Below, in pieces: positions 41,937-50,680 of a stretch of 64,000 bases of DNA. Every line of letters begins with the position of its first letter. Within the stretch, counting starts at the first letter, position 1. The DNA is from Pedobacter yulinensis (GTDB taxonomy: Bacteria; Bacteroidota; Bacteroidia; Sphingobacteriales; Sphingobacteriaceae): the NCBI RefSeq assembly GCF_003029735.1, contig NZ_KZ686268.1, positions 682,001 through 746,000 of the forward strand, given 5' to 3'. A program made the position numbers and the translations under genes. The notes beneath the pieces are model-generated. The model did no database searches and had not been told where the DNA came from. It saw only the letters and a list, made by a program, of their open reading frames with translations.

Positions 41937-43121
41937 ATGAACCGAAACTCATTCGAGCAACTGAGAAAAACCTCCGGACTGGCATGTTTTGCCGGTCTGT
42001 TGCTTCTGGCCTTTACCGGATGCCAGAGCGGAACAAAAAAACAAACAACGGCAGATACCAGCGAGGCCGACAGCAGCGGGCTGCAGCCTGCACAGTTCAG
42101 CAAGACGTTACACGGCAAGCAAACCGCTATGTACACCCTCGAAAACGGGAAGGGGATGAAGGCCATCTTCACCAATTACGGCGGTCGCCTTGTGGGCCTG
42201 TGGGTGCCGGATAAAGATGGGAACCTGCGCGATGTCGTCATCGGCATGAGCAGCGTAGACGATTATGAGAAAGCCAGTGAACCCTATTTCGGTGCAACCA
42301 TTGGCCGTTATGGAAACCGCCTGGCAAAAGGCAAATTCCTCATCGACGGGCAGACCTATACTGTGCCGATCAATAATGGAGAAAACGCCCTGCATGGAGG
42401 TAAAAAAGGATTTCAGTATGTGGTGTGGGATGCTGAGCAGCCAGACAAAAAAACACTGGTACTGCGCTACCTTTCGAAAGACGGCGAAGAGGGCTTTCCG
42501 GGAAATCTCCAGGCCAAAGTTACCTACACGCTGACCGATGATAATGCCATTAAAATGGATTACGAGGCTACGACCGACAAGGCGACTCCGGTTAACCTGA
42601 CCAATCATGCCTTTTTTAACCTGAACGGCGAAGGCAGCGGTACCATTCTGGACCATACAGTTATGATCAATGCCGATGGTTATTTACCGGTCGATGGGGG
42701 TCTGATCCCAACAGGAAAGATCGAAACGGTAGCAGGCACACCCTTCGATTTCAGAAAAGAAACGGCGATCGGCTCCCGCATCAATGTGACCAACGAGCAA
42801 TTGAAGAACGGCGGCGGCTATGACCACAATTTCGTGTTGAAAAAAGACAAAAAAATGAGTCTGGCGGCACGGGTAACCGGTAACCTGAGCGGGATCGTCA
42901 TGGAAATCCATACCGAGGAACCGGGTCTGCAGTTTTACAGCGGCAACTTCATGCAAAGTAAAAACACCATGAAAAACGGTTCTAAAGACGATTACCGGAC
43001 AGCCTTTGCCATGGAAACGCAGCACTTCCCCGATTCACCAAACCAGCCATCGTTTCCGAACACCATTCTGAAGCCGGGTGAAATCTATAAAACCTCTTCA
43101 GTTTATACGTTCAGCAAGTAG
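41937..43121 (+). CDS. galM: Aldose 1-epimerase (galactose mutarotase), lipoprotein
   Basis: 394 residues. Lipoprotein signal with lipobox FTGC around residue 24, unlike cytoplasmic E. coli GalM, so the enzyme should act in the periplasm or at the outer membrane. The beta-sandwich has YFGATIGRYGNRLAKGKF, NNGENALHGG (His), LTNHAFFNLNG (catalytic His), and EEPGLQFYSGNF (catalytic Glu). It interconverts alpha and beta anomers of hexoses. Start ATG 41937. Ends before a terminator at 43141. Confidence 0.95.
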   Translation: MNRNSFEQLRKTSGLACFAGLLLLAFTGCQSGTKKQTTADTSEADSSGLQPAQFSKTLHGKQTAMYTLENGKGMKAIFTNYGGRLVGLWVPDKDGNLRDVVIGMSSVDDYEKASEPYFGATIGRYGNRLAKGKFLIDGQTYTVPINNGENALHGGKKGFQYVVWDAEQPDKKTLVLRYLSKDGEEGFPGNLQAKVTYTLTDDNAIKMDYEATTDKATPVNLTNHAFFNLNGEGSGTILDHTVMINADGYLPVDGGLIPTGKIETVAGTPFDFRKETAIGSRINVTNEQLKNGGGYDHNFVLKKDKKMSLAARVTGNLSGIVMEIHTEEPGLQFYSGNFMQSKNTMKNGSKDDYRTAFAMETQHFPDSPNQPSFPNTILKPGEIYKTSSVYTFSK

Positions 43122-43140
43122 CAGGAACGTGGCAAAGAGA

Positions 43141-43173
43141 AAGCCCGCATCGTTTTTACGGTGCGGGCTTTTT
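43141..43173 (+). terminator. Intrinsic terminator after galM
   Basis: AAGCCCGCA / TGCGGGCTT (43141-43149 and 43162-43170) with T-run to 43173; it lies before the convergent ppc stop at 43190. Confidence 0.85.
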
Positions 43174-43189
43174 GTTTATGCTGATCATA

Positions 43190-45778
43190 TCAGGCCGTAT
43201 TGCGGCCGGCATTCACAATTCCATAAACTGTTCTGACGGCAAGTTTTTCGAAAACCGCATCGACCGAATCTGCAGGTGCCTGCCTGATCTTTTCCAAAGC
43301 ATAATGCTGAATAAGTACAAGCGGCAGCACGATCCGCTCACGTACGGCGATCGATTTTTTATCTACCGGATAATTTGCCATCAGGCTTTCAAGTCCGGAT
43401 AACTTCAGCAGCATGGCTTTCGACAATTCATATTCCTCATAAAGCTGCTTCCAGAAGGTCCCGAATTCTTTGTCATCGGCCAGGTGGGCTGTAATGCTGA
43501 AATCAGCCTTACTCATCGACATCATGCAATTGTCAATGATGGTTTTGAAATATCCGGACTCCTGGTATGTTCTGGATACTTTTTCCCATTCGCCTGCGTT
43601 TTCGCGATTTTTTAATGCGGTGCCGATGCCATAAAAGCCGGGAATGTTCTGCTTGAGCTGGCTCCAGGAGTTAACAAAACTGATGGCCCGAAGGTCCTCG
43701 AGCCTGAGCTCTCGCCCCTTGTTGCGTTTTACGGGGCGGCTGCTGATGTTGATCTTGGAAAGCAACCGGAGCGGGGAAAAGTTTTCAAGATAAGGCAAAA
43801 ACTGTGGATGCTGGCGCAGGGCTACAAAGGCTTCGTAACTTTCTGATGCCATGGCCGCGACCACTTCGCTGTGCTCTTTGTCTAACAAAACATTGTGTTT
43901 TTCCTTGATGCCCGAAGATATGCCGGCGTTGATGAGCTGTTCGATGTTGAACTCTGCACTGTCTACCGAGCCATATTGCGAGCTGATGGTCTGGCCCTGT
44001 ATGGTAAGCTGGATGTTTTTATTGGCAATTTCACGGCCCATAGACGCATAAAAGCGGTGTGTTTTTCCGCCACCGCGTGCCGGTGGTCCGCCGCGGCCGT
44101 CAAAAAAGGCAAGCTGAATGTTGTGCCGGGCAGATACAGCTGTCAGTTCGGTTTTCGCTTTAAAGATCGACCAGTTGGCCATCAGGTAACCGCCGTCTTT
44201 TGTGCTGTCTGAAAAGCCGAGCATGATGTCCTGCTTGTTGCCCCGGCTAGCCAGGTGTTTTTGGTAAACGGGATGGGTATACAGCGTCTCCATCACTTCG
44301 GCCGCAACTTCCAGGTCTTTGACGGTTTCGAACAGCGGCACAAAATCCATGGTCAGGTTGCTCAGGCTCCAGCCATTCCAGAGGAATAGTTCCATGAGCT
44401 GCAGAATGTCGCTGGCCTGCTGGCAATTGCTGATAATGAACCGGTCGCAGGCATTCACACCATTATTTTTCTGAATGCTTCTGATTTCTTCTATCGTTTG
44501 GAGTGCATCTTGCACGAGATCATCGCCCTGCTCTGCAAAGTTGATGCGTGCTTCCTTGAAAGAGATGAGGCCTATCTTCTCGCTTTCGCTCAGTTCATCA
44601 TAATTTGCCGGATACAGCGAGTTGATGGGTTTGTTCTGGCGGCAGAAGGCATGCACATCGCGCAGTACCCGGCTGTCCTGCCGGATATCCAGCGAAGCGA
44701 AGTAACAGCCAAAAAGGTCCACTTTCCGGATCAGGTTGTTGACCGGCTCCAGGAAAAGCCCGCCATGGTCGTTGATCAGGGTCTCCCGGATCTTATTCAG
44801 GTTTTCGAGCAGGAATGCAGAAATATCCTCGCCCTCAATCGAATTGTCAAAGGCGTTGTTGTATAAAACTTCCTGCAGTACGTTGATCGTATCTTCAACG
44901 CCCCTGAAGGTTATGCGGCGTTTCAGGTTCCTGAAATCGCGGTAATAACACCTGAACAGGATTTGCCGCAGCATGCGTGCCACCTCGATCGTGGTTCGCG
45001 CATGGACGTTCGGATTGCCGTCGCGGTCGCCGCCCGGCCAGAAGCCCAATTCGACGATCTTGTTGCTTTCCAGGTTAAACTCATTGAAGATCTGGTCGGT
45101 CTCTGTCTGGATATTGGCAGCAGCAAAGTAAAATACGTTTTCCAGGTACCAGGCCAGGCTGAGTGCCTCATGCACAGGTGTTACTTCATTTTTATTGAAA
45201 AAAGGCGTTTTTCCCAGCTGCTGAAGCAGGGTGTTGATCTCGGTCAGGTTGTTCGTTTTGATTGCTTCGGTGAGGTCGGTAATAATGGCCAGCACCGTGC
45301 CCGGATAAAACTGCGTAGGGTGGGCAGTCAGCACCAGGCGAAGCGAAAAGTCGTTGATCAGTTTCTGGAAACGTTCGTGCAGGGCCGGATGTTCAGCACT
45401 GCGCTGCAGCAGCGCTTTGAGCGAGGTCTGCTCATCTGGCGTATGCAGTTTGCTGAAAGAAGCGTCCTCAACGGCATCAAACAAAACGACCTGGCGCTCA
45501 ATATATTGGATAAACCTGAATAGAAGGTCGTGGATATCTTTCGTTTCTGCTCCCGGCGTGTATTTTTCGAAAAAACCTTCAATGATCTCTGCCGGCCGCT
45601 GTTTTTCCTTCACGCCTTCTTCGCAACTCTTAAAAAACAAGGGCAACAGGGTACCTGTATCTTTTACTTTGTAGAAGGGGAGGGTCAGAAACAAGCTGTT
45701 GTACAACTCGAATCTGGATATCACCTCCGCGTTAAAAACGGACTCTCGCTGTCCGGCGGTTCGGAATTTCGGCATCAT
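43190..45778 (-). CDS. ppc: Phosphoenolpyruvate carboxylase
   Basis: 862 residues. The family active-site His is H153 in VLTAHPTQFYPG, and substrate-binding elements such as GFWPGGDRDGNP and GFSDSTKDGGYL are clear. The mobile catalytic loop reads FFDGRGGPPARGGGK, with FD in place of the FH of the E. coli-type FHGRGG. The C-terminal tail ends AGRNTA. It carboxylates PEP to oxaloacetate, refilling the TCA cycle. The gene stands alone, with the following galM gene convergent. Confidence 0.95.
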   Translation of the reverse strand: MMPKFRTAGQRESVFNAEVISRFELYNSLFLTLPFYKVKDTGTLLPLFFKSCEEGVKEKQRPAEIIEGFFEKYTPGAETKDIHDLLFRFIQYIERQVVLFDAVEDASFSKLHTPDEQTSLKALLQRSAEHPALHERFQKLINDFSLRLVLTAHPTQFYPGTVLAIITDLTEAIKTNNLTEINTLLQQLGKTPFFNKNEVTPVHEALSLAWYLENVFYFAAANIQTETDQIFNEFNLESNKIVELGFWPGGDRDGNPNVHARTTIEVARMLRQILFRCYYRDFRNLKRRITFRGVEDTINVLQEVLYNNAFDNSIEGEDISAFLLENLNKIRETLINDHGGLFLEPVNNLIRKVDLFGCYFASLDIRQDSRVLRDVHAFCRQNKPINSLYPANYDELSESEKIGLISFKEARINFAEQGDDLVQDALQTIEEIRSIQKNNGVNACDRFIISNCQQASDILQLMELFLWNGWSLSNLTMDFVPLFETVKDLEVAAEVMETLYTHPVYQKHLASRGNKQDIMLGFSDSTKDGGYLMANWSIFKAKTELTAVSARHNIQLAFFDGRGGPPARGGGKTHRFYASMGREIANKNIQLTIQGQTISSQYGSVDSAEFNIEQLINAGISSGIKEKHNVLLDKEHSEVVAAMASESYEAFVALRQHPQFLPYLENFSPLRLLSKINISSRPVKRNKGRELRLEDLRAISFVNSWSQLKQNIPGFYGIGTALKNRENAGEWEKVSRTYQESGYFKTIIDNCMMSMSKADFSITAHLADDKEFGTFWKQLYEEYELSKAMLLKLSGLESLMANYPVDKKSIAVRERIVLPLVLIQHYALEKIRQAPADSVDAVFEKLAVRTVYGIVNAGRNTA

Positions 45779-45858
45779 TATTCTTTGGTTTCGGTATTTG
45801 TGGCCGTAATACTACCAAAAAATCAGGACATTACCGGACTGGGGCCGGCAAAATTATT

Positions 45859-45888
45859 TTGAAAGTTTATGGAAAATCCGTAACTTAG
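45859..45888 (+). promoter_or_regulatory. Candidate promoter of a small RNA
   Basis: TTTTG (TTG at 45859-45861), 19-nt spacer, TAACTTAG at 45881-45888; differs from TAnnTTTG at one position. It points into the hairpin-rich interval ahead of 46010. Confidence 0.4.
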
Positions 45889-45893
45889 ACTAT

Positions 45894-46010
45894 CTATTCG
45901 GCTAGCGATAGCCGCTAGGTTTACATACAAGCAGCTCTAAGAGCTGATTGTATTAATTGTTAATTTTTTGGGATAAAATAGCCGCTGCATTCGTGTAGCG
46001 GCTATTTTGT
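45894..46010 (+). ncRNA. Candidate small RNA between ppc and emrB
   Basis: About 115 bases starting five bases after the candidate promoter. Three hairpins are visible: CTAGCG/CGCTAG (45902-45907, 45913-45918), CAGCTC/GAGCTG (45932-45937, 45941-45946), and the terminator stem AAAATAGCCGCT/AGCGGCTATTTT (45975-45986, 45997-46008). No open frame of use and no match to a known RNA family that I recognise. Could simply be a terminator with upstream DNA structure. Confidence 0.35.
45975..46008. terminator. Bidirectional terminator downstream of emrB
   Basis: Perfect 12-base stem AAAATAGCCGCT/AGCGGCTATTTT with a ten-base loop; A/T-rich ends make it work on both strands. It serves the emrAB operon (minus) and any plus-strand RNA. 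Confidence 0.88.
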
Positions 46011-46025
46011 TTAATGGCACTGTTC

Positions 46026-47573
46026 TTAGTGAACATCTGCCGGAATATTTGTGTTCTTTTTGAATTTCTGCAGGTACAACAATGGGATGCTCAGCAGCAT
46101 GATCAGACCTGCTACCCAGTAGGCGTCATTATAGGTCAGCAAGAGCGTTTGTTTAATTACCGTACCTTCCATGGCCTTCAGTGCCATCATCTTAGCGTCA
46201 AATAATGAAGCCCCTTTGGCCATAAAACCTTTGATCATCATATTGAACCGGTCGGTAAAGGCCGGGTTGTTTTCATTTACATGAACCAGCAGGTTGCTGC
46301 GGTGAAAGCCCTGCCGCACGTGGATAAGTGTGGTCAGCGAAGCAATACCGAATGAGCCGCCCAATTGGCGCATCATGTTGTTCAGTCCCGAGCCCTGTCC
46401 AACCTCGGCGCCCTTGAGGTCCTGGATGGCCAGCGTGGTGAGCGGAACAAACAGCAGCGCCATGCCGACACCCCTGATCACCAGCGGAAGAAAAAAATCG
46501 CCGGTGCCCGAAGCCAGGGTCGAATTGCTAAGCATGGTACAAAAAACAAAGAAAAGCAGCATGCCCAGGGTGGCCATAAACTGTGCCGGCACCCCCTTCT
46601 TGAGCATAATGCCAATAAACGGCATCATGGCAATGGTACAAAGGCCACCCGGAAACAGCAGTTCGCCGGTTTGAAGGGGCGAAAAGCCGAGCAGGTTCTG
46701 ACAGAAAATCGGGAATACGAATACCGAACCATACAGCCCAAACCCGAGCACGAAAGAGGTGAACATACCTACCGAAAAACTGCGGTGACGCATGATCTTG
46801 AAGTTTACGACCGGGTGGTCGGTACTCAGCTCGCGCCAGATGAACAACAGGATGCCGATGACAGACAGGGCAGACAACACGATAATATAAGGTGCGGCAA
46901 ACCAGTCTTCACTTTCTCCTTTTTCCAGTACGGTTTGCAGGCTGCCTATGGCTACGGCCAGCAGGAGGATGCCCCACCAGTCTACCGGCATGCCCTTGCC
47001 TTCTTTTGGCGTGGACCTGACAAAGGCATAGGTGCAGTACGCGGCCAGAATGCCTACCGGGATGTTGACATAAAAGATCCATGGCCAGGAACTGATTTCC
47101 AGGATATAGCCGCCAATGGTGGGGCCAACTGTAGGCCCGACAACTGCGCCCAAACCAAAGAGCGCCGTTGCAATGCCGACATCTTCGCGCGGCCAGGTCT
47201 CAAGCAGAATGGCCTGTGCAGTCGAAATCAGACCGCCGCCGGCAACACCCTGAAGAATGCGGAACAAGATCAGCTCTTCGAGCGTCGTCGCATTTCCGCA
47301 CAGAAAAGAGGCGATCGTAAACATGATGATCGAGGCCAGGAAGTAATTTTTACGACCAAACCGCGAACCAAGCCAGCCCGACATGGGCAGAACGATCACG
47401 TTGGCAACCGCATAACCTGTAGATAACCAGGCAACATCCTCGAGCGTCGCGCCCAGGTTTCCCTGGATCTGCGGCAGCGCTACGTTGACAATTGTCGTAT
47501 CGATCAGTTCCAGGAGCGATGCGGTAATCACCGTAAAAGTGATCACCCATTTTTTTAAACCTTGTTCGGCCAT
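46026..47573 (-). CDS. emrB: DHA2-family MFS multidrug efflux permease (EmrB-like)
   Basis: 515 residues, 14 transmembrane helices. Motif: LIDTTIVNVALPQIQGNLGA in TM1 (motif D1), WLSTGYAVANVIVLPMSGWLGSRFGRKN (motif A), and GAVVGPTVGPTIGGYI (motif C of antiporters). It pumps lipophilic drugs out in exchange for protons, joined by the adaptor and outer-membrane protein encoded just before. Last gene of the tetR operon; gap three bases. Confidence 0.95.
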   Translation of the reverse strand: MAEQGLKKWVITFTVITASLLELIDTTIVNVALPQIQGNLGATLEDVAWLSTGYAVANVIVLPMSGWLGSRFGRKNYFLASIIMFTIASFLCGNATTLEELILFRILQGVAGGGLISTAQAILLETWPREDVGIATALFGLGAVVGPTVGPTIGGYILEISSWPWIFYVNIPVGILAAYCTYAFVRSTPKEGKGMPVDWWGILLLAVAIGSLQTVLEKGESEDWFAAPYIIVLSALSVIGILLFIWRELSTDHPVVNFKIMRHRSFSVGMFTSFVLGFGLYGSVFVFPIFCQNLLGFSPLQTGELLFPGGLCTIAMMPFIGIMLKKGVPAQFMATLGMLLFFVFCTMLSNSTLASGTGDFFLPLVIRGVGMALLFVPLTTLAIQDLKGAEVGQGSGLNNMMRQLGGSFGIASLTTLIHVRQGFHRSNLLVHVNENNPAFTDRFNMMIKGFMAKGASLFDAKMMALKAMEGTVIKQTLLLTYNDAYWVAGLIMLLSIPLLYLQKFKKNTNIPADVH

Positions 47574-47576
47574 TGT

Positions 47577-48617
47577 CTACGATTTAACAGACACAGACAC
47601 CTTTACGCTCATGCCCGGGCGCAGTTTGCTGAGTACTTCTTTCGATGCTTTCAGTTTGATCTTTACAGGCACGCGCTGCACAACTTTAACAAAGTTGCCG
47701 GTTGCGTTATCCGGAGGAAGAAGTGAACCTTTGGCGCCAGTAATCGGCGAAAAATTATACACTTCGCCAGTTACCTTCAGGTCCGGATAGGCATCGACAT
47801 TCACATCGACCGGCAGCCCGGGCCTGAGCTGTTCCAGCTGCGTTTCTTTGAAATTGGCTGTTACATAAATGCTGTTTGTACTGACGATCGAGAACAAGGT
47901 CTGTCCGGCCTGCACCAATTGCCCTTTTTGTATGGTCTTCTTGCCAACAATGCCCGACGCCGGGGCGGCAATATCTGTATAAGAGAGTTGAAGTTGCGCA
48001 AAATCAACATCTGCCTGGCGCTGGCTTACACCGGTATTGCTGACAGCCAGTTGCGAACGCGTGGCACCGACCTGTTTAACAGCCACGTTATATTGGTCTA
48101 CAGCTGCTGTATAAGCGGCACGGGCGCTTTCCTGCTGCGCTTTGGCCTGGTCAAACTGCTGCTGTGTAACAGAGCCGTCCTTGACCAGGTTGGCATAACG
48201 CTGGTAATCTTTATCAGCAAGGTTCAGTTTTACACGGGCAGCTTCGATGTTGGCACGTGCGGTGCTGGTCGTAGCTGCGGTTGCCGCGATCTGCGACTGC
48301 GTAACGTCTACGCCTGCGGTTGCGCCCTGCTGCCCGGCCCTGGCCAGCTCCAGTTTAACTTTATAATCGCTGTCATCCAGTTTCACCATTAGCTGGCCTT
48401 CTTTTACGGCGGTGTTTTCTTCAAAACGGATCTCTTTCACATAACCACCAACGCGTGCCACCACCGGACTGATGTCGCCGTCAATCTGTGCGTCGTCGGT
48501 GTCGACATGTTTGCTGTAGTAAATATATTCCTTGATGCCAAAGACGGCACCGATGATCAGGAGTACGCCCAGGATGATGGGAACGACCTTGTTCTTTTTT
48601 TTCTTCTCAGTTGTCAT
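47577..48617 (-). CDS. emrA: HlyD/EmrA-family efflux adaptor
   Basis: 346 residues. One N-terminal transmembrane helix (12-30, VVPIILGVLLIIGAVFGI), biotinyl-lipoyl-like halves (VGGYVKEIRFEENTAVKEGQLMVKLD and IAAPASGIVGKKTIQKGQLVQAGQ), and a long alpha-hairpin (about 95-190, Ala/Gln-rich coiled coil). It connects the MFS permease with the TolC channel across the periplasm. 14 bases after tolC. Confidence 0.95.
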   Translation of the reverse strand: MTTEKKKKNKVVPIILGVLLIIGAVFGIKEYIYYSKHVDTDDAQIDGDISPVVARVGGYVKEIRFEENTAVKEGQLMVKLDDSDYKVKLELARAGQQGATAGVDVTQSQIAATAATTSTARANIEAARVKLNLADKDYQRYANLVKDGSVTQQQFDQAKAQQESARAAYTAAVDQYNVAVKQVGATRSQLAVSNTGVSQRQADVDFAQLQLSYTDIAAPASGIVGKKTIQKGQLVQAGQTLFSIVSTNSIYVTANFKETQLEQLRPGLPVDVNVDAYPDLKVTGEVYNFSPITGAKGSLLPPDNATGNFVKVVQRVPVKIKLKASKEVLSKLRPGMSVKVSVSVKS

Positions 48618-48631
48618 GATATGCTGGTGAT

Positions 48632-49948
48632 TTATTGGGCTATTTTTCCGGTTGATTTCAATAAGGTGTAATAAGCGAGTCCTGCATCGGCTTTGGCCAG
48701 CTCCAGGTCAATTCGCGCCTGGTAAAGCAGGGTCTCGGCATCGATCCGGTCTATGGCAGAGGCTACATTGTTTTTGTATTTCGATGCCAGCAACCGGTCA
48801 TTCTCTTCGGCCTGCGCAATTGAGGCCCGGAGCACCTGGATCTTATTTACCGCAACCTGGTAATTCTGGTAGTTTTTATTGATCTCTTTCTTTACCTCAT
48901 CGGTCAGGATATCTTTTTCGATCAGGGTGCGCTGCTGGCGAATCTGCGCATCGGCAACTTTATTCCGGTTTGTCCACAGGCTGCCAATATTCCAGGAAAG
49001 CGTGGCACCGAGCGTAACGGGTACGATAAACTGGTGTACCGGCGGAATGAAACTGCCGCTCGGATTGATATAGTAGAGGTTTGCGCCTACACCGAGTGCC
49101 GGTAATGTATTTGCTTTCACTGATCTGACGTTCAGACCTGCTACCTTGTTCTGCAAGTCAAGCTGCCTGAGTTCCTGCCGGCTGGTCAAGGCCATATCCA
49201 GGTACGTATCGAGCGGTGCTGCCGCCTGCAGGGCAAGCCCGGTTTCAGGGAGACTGACTTCGGTGTTTTCAGGAATACCCAACAGCACATCGAGGTCATA
49301 ATTGATCACTTTTCGGTTGCTTTCAATCTGCAGTGCGGTCAGTGATACGTTGGCCTGCTGCAGCTGAAAACGCAGCACGTCGTTCTTGGTTACAATTCCC
49401 TGTTCAAAGAAACGCTGGGCCTGCTTAAGCTGGCCGGCTATGGACTCCAGGTTCTGCGCTACCACCTTTTTGCTCTGCAACACTTTGTAAAGGGCGTAAT
49501 AGGTATTAATGACTGCATAACTGACTTCTTCGCGATTTTTGTCTGCATCCAGGCGGGCAACATCTGTGAGCAGGCGGGTAGACTCTTCAGCAAACTTCAG
49601 CCTGCCGCCGCCATAAATGACCTCCTCCACACTCGCGGTTCCGACAAAGGCATCTGCGCGCCGGGGCAGGTAAAGCGGGTTTGCATCGCCTATTTTAAGC
49701 TGGTTGGTCGGAATTTCGGCATGGTTGTACATAAAAGCCGCCTTGGCGGCCGGCAGCATGTCGTCTTTCACCGATCTGAGCCTGGTAACGGCTTCTTCAA
49801 TCTTGCTTTCAGAAAGCTTCAGGTTTTTGCTGTTCTGAATGCCCAGCGCAATCGCTTCCTGCAGGTTCAGGCTCCGCATCTGCTGGCCAAACAGCAATGC
49901 GGGGAACAGCATCAGGCCGGAAACGGCCCGGAAAAATACATGTTTCAT
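48632..49948 (-). CDS. TolC-family outer-membrane efflux channel
   Basis: 438 residues. Signal peptide 1-21 (LMLFPALLFGQQM). Two OEP repeats, about 25-210 and 235-430, with coiled-coil hairpins (NLQEAIALGIQNSKNLKLSESKIEEA, QAQRFFEQGIVTKNDVLRFQLQQANV pattern). Forms the exit duct of the tripartite pump. Its start overlaps the tetR stop by four bases (49945-49948). Confidence 0.94.
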   Translation of the reverse strand: MKHVFFRAVSGLMLFPALLFGQQMRSLNLQEAIALGIQNSKNLKLSESKIEEAVTRLRSVKDDMLPAAKAAFMYNHAEIPTNQLKIGDANPLYLPRRADAFVGTASVEEVIYGGGRLKFAEESTRLLTDVARLDADKNREEVSYAVINTYYALYKVLQSKKVVAQNLESIAGQLKQAQRFFEQGIVTKNDVLRFQLQQANVSLTALQIESNRKVINYDLDVLLGIPENTEVSLPETGLALQAAAPLDTYLDMALTSRQELRQLDLQNKVAGLNVRSVKANTLPALGVGANLYYINPSGSFIPPVHQFIVPVTLGATLSWNIGSLWTNRNKVADAQIRQQRTLIEKDILTDEVKKEINKNYQNYQVAVNKIQVLRASIAQAEENDRLLASKYKNNVASAIDRIDAETLLYQARIDLELAKADAGLAYYTLLKSTGKIAQ

Positions 49949-50553
49949 TTTTTGGGTTCTAAGAATGTCTGCGCGAGTTCTTTCAGGTGGTTAATGAGCC
50001 GTTCTTTAAGAATATCCCGGTCTTTCGGATTGCTGATATCGAGCGTATTACCGGTCACTTTTCCGGGAGACGAAGCGACGTTGCTGATGGTTCCCATAAT
50101 GGTGGCAATCAGCATGCGCACATCGACCGGCCTGAAATCTCCGCTTTCGATGCCGGCAGTTACAATGTGCTCGAATACCTCCAGGTTGGTGCTGATGGCC
50201 CCCTTTATTTTTTCATACATTTCCGGCCGCTGCGCCAGCGAAAGTTCGCGGTGCATCATTTTGTGGAAGGAAGTGTTTAAAAAAATGCGTTCTGCGTAAC
50301 CTTCAATCACTTTCTTCAGCTTTTCCATAGGCGAAATCCGGTCTTCGTCAATGACCGTCAGCTGCGCGCCAAAAGCTTTGATGCGCTCAGTCATGATCTC
50401 AACAAAAACACCTTCCTTAGACCCGAAATAATAATTGATCATGGCCATGTTGGCGCCCGCTTCCCGTGCGATGCTGCGTGTCGATGTTCCCTCATAACCC
50501 AATTCACAAAACAATTTTTCTGCAGCCCTGAGAATGCTGGTTCGCTTATCCAT
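49945..50553 (-). CDS. TetR-family transcriptional regulator of the efflux operon
   Basis: 202 residues. N-terminal HTH at 5-50: KRTSILRAAEKLFCELGYEGTSTRSIAREAGANMAMINYYFGSKEGVF pattern; C-terminal ligand-binding helices. First gene of the operon tetR-tolC-emrA-emrB. An 18-base palindrome lies between the -33 and -7 boxes of the operon promoter, so it most likely represses its own operon until a drug-like ligand is bound. Confidence 0.95.
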   Translation of the reverse strand: MDKRTSILRAAEKLFCELGYEGTSTRSIAREAGANMAMINYYFGSKEGVFVEIMTERIKAFGAQLTVIDEDRISPMEKLKKVIEGYAERIFLNTSFHKMMHRELSLAQRPEMYEKIKGAISTNLEVFEHIVTAGIESGDFRPVDVRMLIATIMGTISNVASSPGKVTGNTLDISNPKDRDILKERLINHLKELAQTFLEPKK

Positions 50554-50577
50554 CTGATATCTCGTTTAAAACGGGGG

Positions 50578-50609
50578 CAAAACTAATCAAACGATTGATT
50601 AAGACAAAA
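50578..50609 (-). promoter_or_regulatory. tetR-operon promoter with an embedded operator
   Basis: On the minus strand: TTTTG (50609-50605), 19-nt spacer, TAGTTTTG (50585-50578). Within the spacer lies the perfect palindrome TAATCAA-ACGA-TTGATTA (50584-50601), the sort of site a TetR dimer binds, overlapping the RNA polymerase footprint. Confidence 0.75.
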
Positions 50610-50680
50610 TGTTTTTTTTGCTGTTTGACAGTCCTGTGATAAATTCATGAAGCTTATCTTAGAAGCCTCAACCCCTGCTT

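Noticed and set aside
46365..47426. 353-codon open frame antisense to emrB
   Set aside because: Highly polar and full of His and Gln, typical of an antisense shadow of a membrane protein gene.
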